Origin: Bacteroidota bacterium
GTDB taxonomy: Bacteria; Bacteroidota; Bacteroidia; Flavobacteriales; Flavobacteriaceae
Reading direction: 5' to 3'
Assembly: GCA_022601215.1 (NCBI GenBank)
Contig: JAHZIZ010000124.1
Span: 1 to 10,377 of the forward strand
Length of the DNA stretch: 10,377 nt
Part shown: positions 6,162 to 10,377 of the stretch, piece by piece
How the letters are laid out: each line of letters starts with the position of its first letter
How positions within the stretch are numbered: the first letter of the stretch is position 1
The notes under the pieces: generated by a model
Told to the model about the DNA's origin: nothing
Database searches by the model: none
Seen by the model: the letters and a program-made list of their open reading frames with translations, nothing else
Translations under genes and position numbers: made by a program

Positions 6162-8890
6162 AAACGGCCTATATAGACAATCAAGCATTCGAGATTTTTG
6201 AAGGAGAAACGATGTTATCTTTTATACGACGATATAAAGAGAAAAACACGGTTCCCACGCTATGTGATGCACCTAATTTGGATCCATTTGGTTCTTGTAG
6301 AGTATGCAGTGTTGAGGTGGCTTTAACGGAAGCGGGCCCGGTTAAAACAATGGCGTCATGTCACTCACCTGTGGCCGCTGGACAGTATATTTATACCAGT
6401 ACAGAAACAGTAAAGGAATTGAGAAAAAACATTGTGGAACTGGTCCTTACTGACCACCCTTTAGATTGTTTAACCTGTGAAGTTAATGGAAATTGTGAGT
6501 TGCAAACTGTCGCAGCACAGGTAGGAATTCGAGAAGTGCGTTATCCTGAAGGAGAAAATCACTTGAACAAAACAAAAGACTTGAGTCACCCTTATATGAC
6601 TTCAGATTTATCTAAATGCATTAACTGTTATCGTTGTGTTCGAGCATGTGATGAAGTACAAGGGGAATTTGTCCTAAGTATGTCGGGTAGAGGATTTGAT
6701 TCATCCATCATCAAAGGTTTAGATCAATCATTTTTTGATTCGGATTGTGTGAGCTGTGGCGCCTGTTCTCAAGCTTGCCCTACCTCGGCAATTTCTGATG
6801 TTTTCCAATCTAAAGCGATCGTTCCTCAAGAGACCACAAGAACGGTTTGCACGTATTGCGGTGTGGGTTGTAATTTGGAAGTTGCCACAAGTAACGGAGA
6901 GATTTTAAGTATCCAAGCACCGTATGATGCAGAAGTTAATCAAGGACATACTTGCTTAAAAGGGCGCTATGCATTTAAATTTTATAACCATCCTGACCGA
7001 TTGGACGCCCCCATGATTAAACGCAATGGAGAATTCGAAAAGGTTTCTTGGGATGAGGTGTATAGCTATATTGCGGATAAGTTTACGTCCTTTAAGGATG
7101 AGTTTGGTCCAGATTCCATTGCTGGAATTTCATCTTCACGCTGTACAAACGAGGAGAACTATTTAATGCAAAAGTTCTTCAGAGCCGTTATACAAACTAA
7201 TAATATAGATGGTTGTGCCAGAGTATGTCACTCACCCACAGCTCTTGGAATGCAACGTACCTTTGGTACCGGAGCAGCGACTAATTCTATCGATGACCTT
7301 AAGGACACTAATTGTATTCTAGTTATTGGGGCAAACCCAACGGATGCCCATCCAGTGACCGGTGCGAAAATGAAGCAGTTTTCTATGAAGTCAGATAACA
7401 TATCTATTGTTATTGATCCAAGACGAACCGAATTAGCTAAATATGCCACCCATCATTTGGCATTACGTCCAGGTACGAATGTAGCCGTACTTAATATGAT
7501 GATGCATTACATAATTTCTGAAGAGCTTGTGGATGATTCATTTGTGAAGGCTCGTACTGAAGGCTATGAAGAATTTAAAAATGAAATATTAGCGATAGAT
7601 CTTGATAAGTTGGAAGCGGTATCGGGAGTTGATAGAAACTTGGTAAGAGCAGCAGCTATTGATTATGCGAAAGCACCAAACGCTATGTCTTTTCATGGTT
7701 TAGGTGTTACCGAACACTCTCAAGGTACTTTTACGGTGATGCAGATCGCTGATCTGGCCCTACTTACTGGTAATATTGGTAGACGTGGTGTAGGAGTAAA
7801 TCCATTACGAGGACAGAATAATGTTCAAGGTGCAGCCGATATGGGGGTCCAACCACATCAAGGTGCAGGTTATTTAGATGTAACCAAAGATGATGTTAAT
7901 ACAACTTACAATGAATTTTACGGAACTACCGTTCCGAAGCACATAGGATATAAAATACCCGAAATGTTTGATGCTGCACTGGAAGGGCAACTTAAAGCCC
8001 TTTGGATCATCGGAGAAGACGTGGTGCAAACAGATCCAAACACTCAAAAGGTGATACGGGCCTTGAATGCTACCGATTTAGTCATTGTACAGGAGCTATT
8101 CATGACTGAAACAGCCAAACAAGCTGATGTAATTTTACCAGGAGCTTCTTTTCTAGAGAAGAGTGGAACTTTCACCAATGGAGAACGTCGTGTGCAGGCT
8201 GTGCATCAAGTAGTGGAGCCTATTGAGGGAAGTAAACCTGATGGTCAGATTATAGTAGACCTTATGAATAAAATGGGGTACAGCCAGGCAGATTATACGC
8301 CCGATGGTATGTTGGATGAGATTTCGCAAATTGTACCGTTTTTTGCAGGTATTTCTTGGGATAGATTAGGCGATAATGGCTTGCAATGGCCTGTAGCGAA
8401 GGATGGAACAGATACACAAATACTTCACAAGACCGAATTTAAGAGAGGCAAGGGGTATTTTGAATTTAATCCTTGGAGAGAAACCGAGGAACTTGTGGAG
8501 CATGCCAAGGACTACCCATATATTCTAACGACAAACAGGGAGTTAGAGCATTATAATTGCGGAGCGATGACCCGACGAACATCCAATGAACTAATCTTGC
8601 AAGATGATTATTTAATGATTCATCCTCAAGATGCAAGCGAGCACTTAATCAACGATGGCGACTATGTTTGCATAGAATCGCCACGCGGTAAGGTAGATGT
8701 TCGAGCTCGTATTACTGATGAAGTTAGACAAGGTATTTTAAGTACAACTTTTCATTTTCCAGAAATAATGATTAATAATCTAACAGGCGATATACACGAT
8801 TCTGAAGCTAAATGTCCAGAATATAAAGTGGTCGCGGTTAGGATACGAAAGAGCAAAGGAAAATTTAAAAAAGAACTATTGAGTAATTAG
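6158..8890 (+). CDS. fdhA: Formate dehydrogenase catalytic (alpha) subunit, Mo-bisPGD, cysteine type, with NuoG-like N-terminus
   Basis: This 910-residue cytoplasmic subunit oxidises formate to CO2 and hands electrons to the preceding diaphorase subunit. The N-terminus is NuoG-like: [2Fe-2S] Cys36, Cys47, Cys50, Cys68; a His-Cys [4Fe-4S] site His100, Cys104, Cys107, Cys113; and two ferredoxin clusters, Cys154/157/160/164 and Cys197/200/203/207. The molybdopterin domain starts near residue 228 with a [4Fe-4S] site Cys231, Cys234, Cys238, Cys266 and CLKGR (Lys268, the electron-relay lysine). The Mo ligand is Cys357 in ARVCHSPT, where E. coli FdhF has selenocysteine; His358 and Arg551 (in NPLRGQNNVQGAADMG) match catalytic His141 and Arg333 of FdhF. 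The C-terminal cofactor-binding domain carries LEHYNCGAMTRRT (796-808) and TFHFPEIMINNLTGD (864-878). There is no Tat signal or membrane segment. No codon reads as Sec. The gene overlaps the diaphorase gene by ATGA and is followed by a terminator. NAD+ specificity is inferred. Confidence 0.95.
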   Translation: MKTAYIDNQAFEIFEGETMLSFIRRYKEKNTVPTLCDAPNLDPFGSCRVCSVEVALTEAGPVKTMASCHSPVAAGQYIYTSTETVKELRKNIVELVLTDHPLDCLTCEVNGNCELQTVAAQVGIREVRYPEGENHLNKTKDLSHPYMTSDLSKCINCYRCVRACDEVQGEFVLSMSGRGFDSSIIKGLDQSFFDSDCVSCGACSQACPTSAISDVFQSKAIVPQETTRTVCTYCGVGCNLEVATSNGEILSIQAPYDAEVNQGHTCLKGRYAFKFYNHPDRLDAPMIKRNGEFEKVSWDEVYSYIADKFTSFKDEFGPDSIAGISSSRCTNEENYLMQKFFRAVIQTNNIDGCARVCHSPTALGMQRTFGTGAATNSIDDLKDTNCILVIGANPTDAHPVTGAKMKQFSMKSDNISIVIDPRRTELAKYATHHLALRPGTNVAVLNMMMHYIISEELVDDSFVKARTEGYEEFKNEILAIDLDKLEAVSGVDRNLVRAAAIDYAKAPNAMSFHGLGVTEHSQGTFTVMQIADLALLTGNIGRRGVGVNPLRGQNNVQGAADMGVQPHQGAGYLDVTKDDVNTTYNEFYGTTVPKHIGYKIPEMFDAALEGQLKALWIIGEDVVQTDPNTQKVIRALNATDLVIVQELFMTETAKQADVILPGASFLEKSGTFTNGERRVQAVHQVVEPIEGSKPDGQIIVDLMNKMGYSQADYTPDGMLDEISQIVPFFAGISWDRLGDNGLQWPVAKDGTDTQILHKTEFKRGKGYFEFNPWRETEELVEHAKDYPYILTTNRELEHYNCGAMTRRTSNELILQDDYLMIHPQDASEHLINDGDYVCIESPRGKVDVRARITDEVRQGILSTTFHFPEIMINNLTGDIHDSEAKCPEYKVVAVRIRKSKGKFKKELLSN

Positions 8891-8912
8891 TAACAGGAAA
8901 CGGTCTAAAACT

Positions 8913-8946
8913 AAAAAGGTGTAATTGTGTCAATTACACCTTTTTT
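8913..8946. terminator. Bidirectional intrinsic terminator between fdhA and the AlgE-like gene
   Basis: GGTGTAATTG (8918-8927) pairs perfectly with CAATTACACC (8931-8940) around a TGT loop. The flanking A5 (8913-8917) and T6 (8941-8946) extend the stem to 15 bp and supply a U-tract on either strand. It begins 22 bases after the fdhA stop and ends 17 bases before the convergent gene's stop, so it can end both transcripts. Confidence 0.9.
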
Positions 8947-8963
8947 ATAGATACGGTGCATTT

Positions 8964-10256
8964 TTAATTTGATGTTTTGTTTACCTCCGTTTTAAAAAGA
9001 GTAGGGTTGATAATTAACTGAACCCAACCCCAATTGTTGGTATTGTCTTCTGGCCTTCCTCCTTTTATTAAACTCATGCTTTCTGAGGCGAACATATGGG
9101 AATACCCAACATTTAATTTAACATTGTTCATCAATTTATGGGTGTATACTAGGTCTATTTCAGTGCCCAAATATGCATCAGCATCATCTAAAAGATCTGC
9201 ATTTGCAGTGAAGTAATGTCCTTTAATAAGGAGATTTGATTTGCCCCTTGTTGTAATGACGGCCTTGGCATAGAAGTCGTTTAGTCCTACATTATTGGCG
9301 TGATTTCCAACATAGAAGTAATCCATAAATCCATTGAATTTGTGGTTGGTTCCATATAAAGGAAAAAATGAATTATTTTTTGAACTTCCTTCTTGATCGG
9401 TACCGCTAAGTAGTTCAAGACCTAAGCCATATAGAATTTTGTCCGTTTTATAAGTTCCTTCCAAGGAAACTTGATACGCCGACAAGTCTGTTGTTGCATT
9501 GGCTTCTCCAATTTGATAATAGGCGCTACCAGAAAGATTAATGTTTTGTATTGGGAATTTAAAATAGGTTCCAACGGTCTGTCGATATGAAACACCATCT
9601 GCAGTAGGGACTTCATCATCGGTAAAGTTTTGAAAACCTGTATTTAGTAATAGAAAACTGACAGAATGCTTCTCCCATTTTTTCTTCAGGTAGGCATACT
9701 GCATTGCTTTATAAGTAAAAAAACCTTGTGTGTTAAAAGTTGTTCCTTCATTCGAAGGTTGTTCCTGGCTAAAGGCCCCACCTACGTCCATGATAAAATC
9801 ATCTTTATGGTATTTAATAATGGCCGCATCGTGAAAACGTCCTTGCATGGCCCAATCCAGTCCTCCAAAAATGCGTTGATCATCATAGGAAATAACTTGC
9901 CGCCCTATTTTTGTCGACCAATTTTGGTTAATTTGTAATTGACCCCAGGCCTGGAAAAGGGAAAAAGAATCATTGCCATCAATCGCCAGAATTTGTCTAG
10001 TATCTCCCCAGGTACTTACATCTTGAACAGCAACAAAGAGCGTGAATTTCTCCGCTTGGTACCCTATATTTAACCGAGTTCGTTGGTTGACAAAAGCTGC
10101 AGGATCAGCGTCATCTGGGAAAAGATTGTTAAAACCATGTCTATATTCAAAGCGCGCTCTTACATCGGCATCAATTTCAAAAGTTTGAGCTAAAGTATGC
10201 ATTGAAGGTATCACAAAGAAAAGACATAGTAAGCTTGAAATTTTATGATTGATCAT
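8964..10256 (-). CDS. AlgE-like (alginate-export family) outer-membrane beta-barrel protein, substrate unknown
   Basis: This is a predicted outer-membrane channel. The ATG at 10256 gives 430 residues starting with a typical signal peptide: MINHK, then hydrophobic ISSLLCLFFVIPSM, then HTLAQ, with cleavage near residue 24. A further in-frame ATG at 10328 would put 24 polar and charged residues ahead of the signal, so 10256 is preferred. The mature part shows alternating hydrophobic/aromatic strands and the family hallmark GRQVISYDDQRIFGGLDW (118-135) followed by QGRFHDAA (138-145), as well as the N-terminal DADVRARFEYRHGF (29-42) and NQRTRLNIGYQ (57-67). It ends with an amphipathic strand (WGWVQLIINPTLF) and a short polar tail. 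Members of this Pfam family (Alginate_exp) are common in Bacteroidetes without alginate genes, so the name gives the fold rather than the substrate. It converges on the formate cluster and is transcribed separately. Passage of small anions is a speculation from context only. Confidence 0.85.
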   Translation of the reverse strand: MINHKISSLLCLFFVIPSMHTLAQTFEIDADVRARFEYRHGFNNLFPDDADPAAFVNQRTRLNIGYQAEKFTLFVAVQDVSTWGDTRQILAIDGNDSFSLFQAWGQLQINQNWSTKIGRQVISYDDQRIFGGLDWAMQGRFHDAAIIKYHKDDFIMDVGGAFSQEQPSNEGTTFNTQGFFTYKAMQYAYLKKKWEKHSVSFLLLNTGFQNFTDDEVPTADGVSYRQTVGTYFKFPIQNINLSGSAYYQIGEANATTDLSAYQVSLEGTYKTDKILYGLGLELLSGTDQEGSSKNNSFFPLYGTNHKFNGFMDYFYVGNHANNVGLNDFYAKAVITTRGKSNLLIKGHYFTANADLLDDADAYLGTEIDLVYTHKLMNNVKLNVGYSHMFASESMSLIKGGRPEDNTNNWGWVQLIINPTLFKTEVNKTSN

Positions 10257-10280
10257 AATAATTGATTTTAATATTCGAAA

Positions 10281-10288
10281 CAAAGATT
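10281..10288 (-). promoter_or_regulatory. Weak candidate -7 box for the AlgE-like gene
   Basis: Read on the minus strand this is AATCTTTG, one mismatch from the Bacteroidetes -7 consensus TAnnTTTG, ending 24 bases before the preferred ATG (10256). No clear TTTG -33 element is visible upstream. If real, transcription starts near 10275, inside the longer reading frame, which supports the shorter protein start. Confidence 0.22.
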
Positions 10289-10306
10289 CTGTATTTTTAT
10301 AATAAA

Positions 10307-10325
10307 AATGATGACTTTTATCATT
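10307..10325. repeat. Short inverted repeat upstream of the AlgE-like gene, possible operator
   Basis: AATGAT (10307-10312) and ATCATT (10320-10325) are a perfect 6-base inverted repeat with a 7-base spacer. The centre lies about 41 bases upstream of the transcription start implied by the candidate -7 box at 10281-10288, a usual position for an activator site. In DNA this AT-rich such repeats also arise by chance. The rest of 10257-10377 contains no gene that I can support. Confidence 0.25.
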
Positions 10326-10377
10326 CATATATACAGGAATGAGTATAGTGATTTTATATGAGTAAATTTATTTAAAT

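Noticed and set aside
9034..9938. Plus-strand open frames (9034-9216, 9666-9938) and a second minus-strand frame (9422-9619) within the porin gene
   Set aside because: They are shadows of the AlgE-like coding region, with no domain and no start context of note.
10257..10328. Longer N-terminus for the AlgE-like protein starting at 10328
   Set aside because: It would place 24 polar or charged residues ahead of an otherwise standard signal peptide and would span the candidate promoter.

Overview
The window comes from an AT-rich bacterial genome, most likely a member of the Bacteroidota (Flavobacteriia-like). The clues are the fused MoaC-MoaB protein, A-rich start-codon contexts with few Shine-Dalgarno sites, weak matches to the Bacteroidetes -7 box (TAnnTTTG), and protein wording typical of marine flavobacteria. 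This assignment is inference; the window has no rRNA or other phylogenetic marker.

Bases 2-8890 hold six plus-strand genes, tightly spaced except for two gaps of 55 and about 100 bases. Together they form a formate-metabolism and molybdenum-cofactor cluster. The order is moaCB (5' end cut by the window), moaA, fhs, fdhD, a NuoE-NuoF fused diaphorase subunit (fdhB-like), and a NuoG-like/formate dehydrogenase catalytic subunit (fdhA). A strong hairpin at 8913-8946, usable from both directions, ends the cluster. On the minus strand, converging on it, is an outer-membrane beta-barrel protein of the alginate-export (AlgE-like) family at 8964-10256. The last ~120 bases are its upstream region and contain no gene.

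How the parts fit: MoaA and the MoaC domain make cyclic pyranopterin monophosphate from GTP, and the MoaB/MogA domain activates molybdopterin for Mo insertion. FdhD transfers sulfur to the Mo-bisPGD cofactor of formate dehydrogenase. The two-subunit enzyme passes electrons from formate through a NuoG-like chain of iron-sulfur clusters to FMN and NAD(P)+. Fhs uses the same substrate, formate, to charge tetrahydrofolate with a C1 unit in an ATP-dependent reaction. The cluster is therefore a formate branch point (oxidation versus C1 assimilation) packaged with part of its own cofactor supply. MoaD, MoaE, MoeA, MobA and a formate channel are not in the window and must lie elsewhere.

Every gene belongs to a known family and I see no clear sign of an undescribed defence, mobile or RNA system. 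The most interesting points are the placement of fhs inside the Moco/FDH cluster, the apparently minimal two-gene NAD-linked FDH with a NuoE-NuoF fusion that keeps its cluster cysteines, and a porin-like gene of unknown substrate next door with a possible operator upstream.
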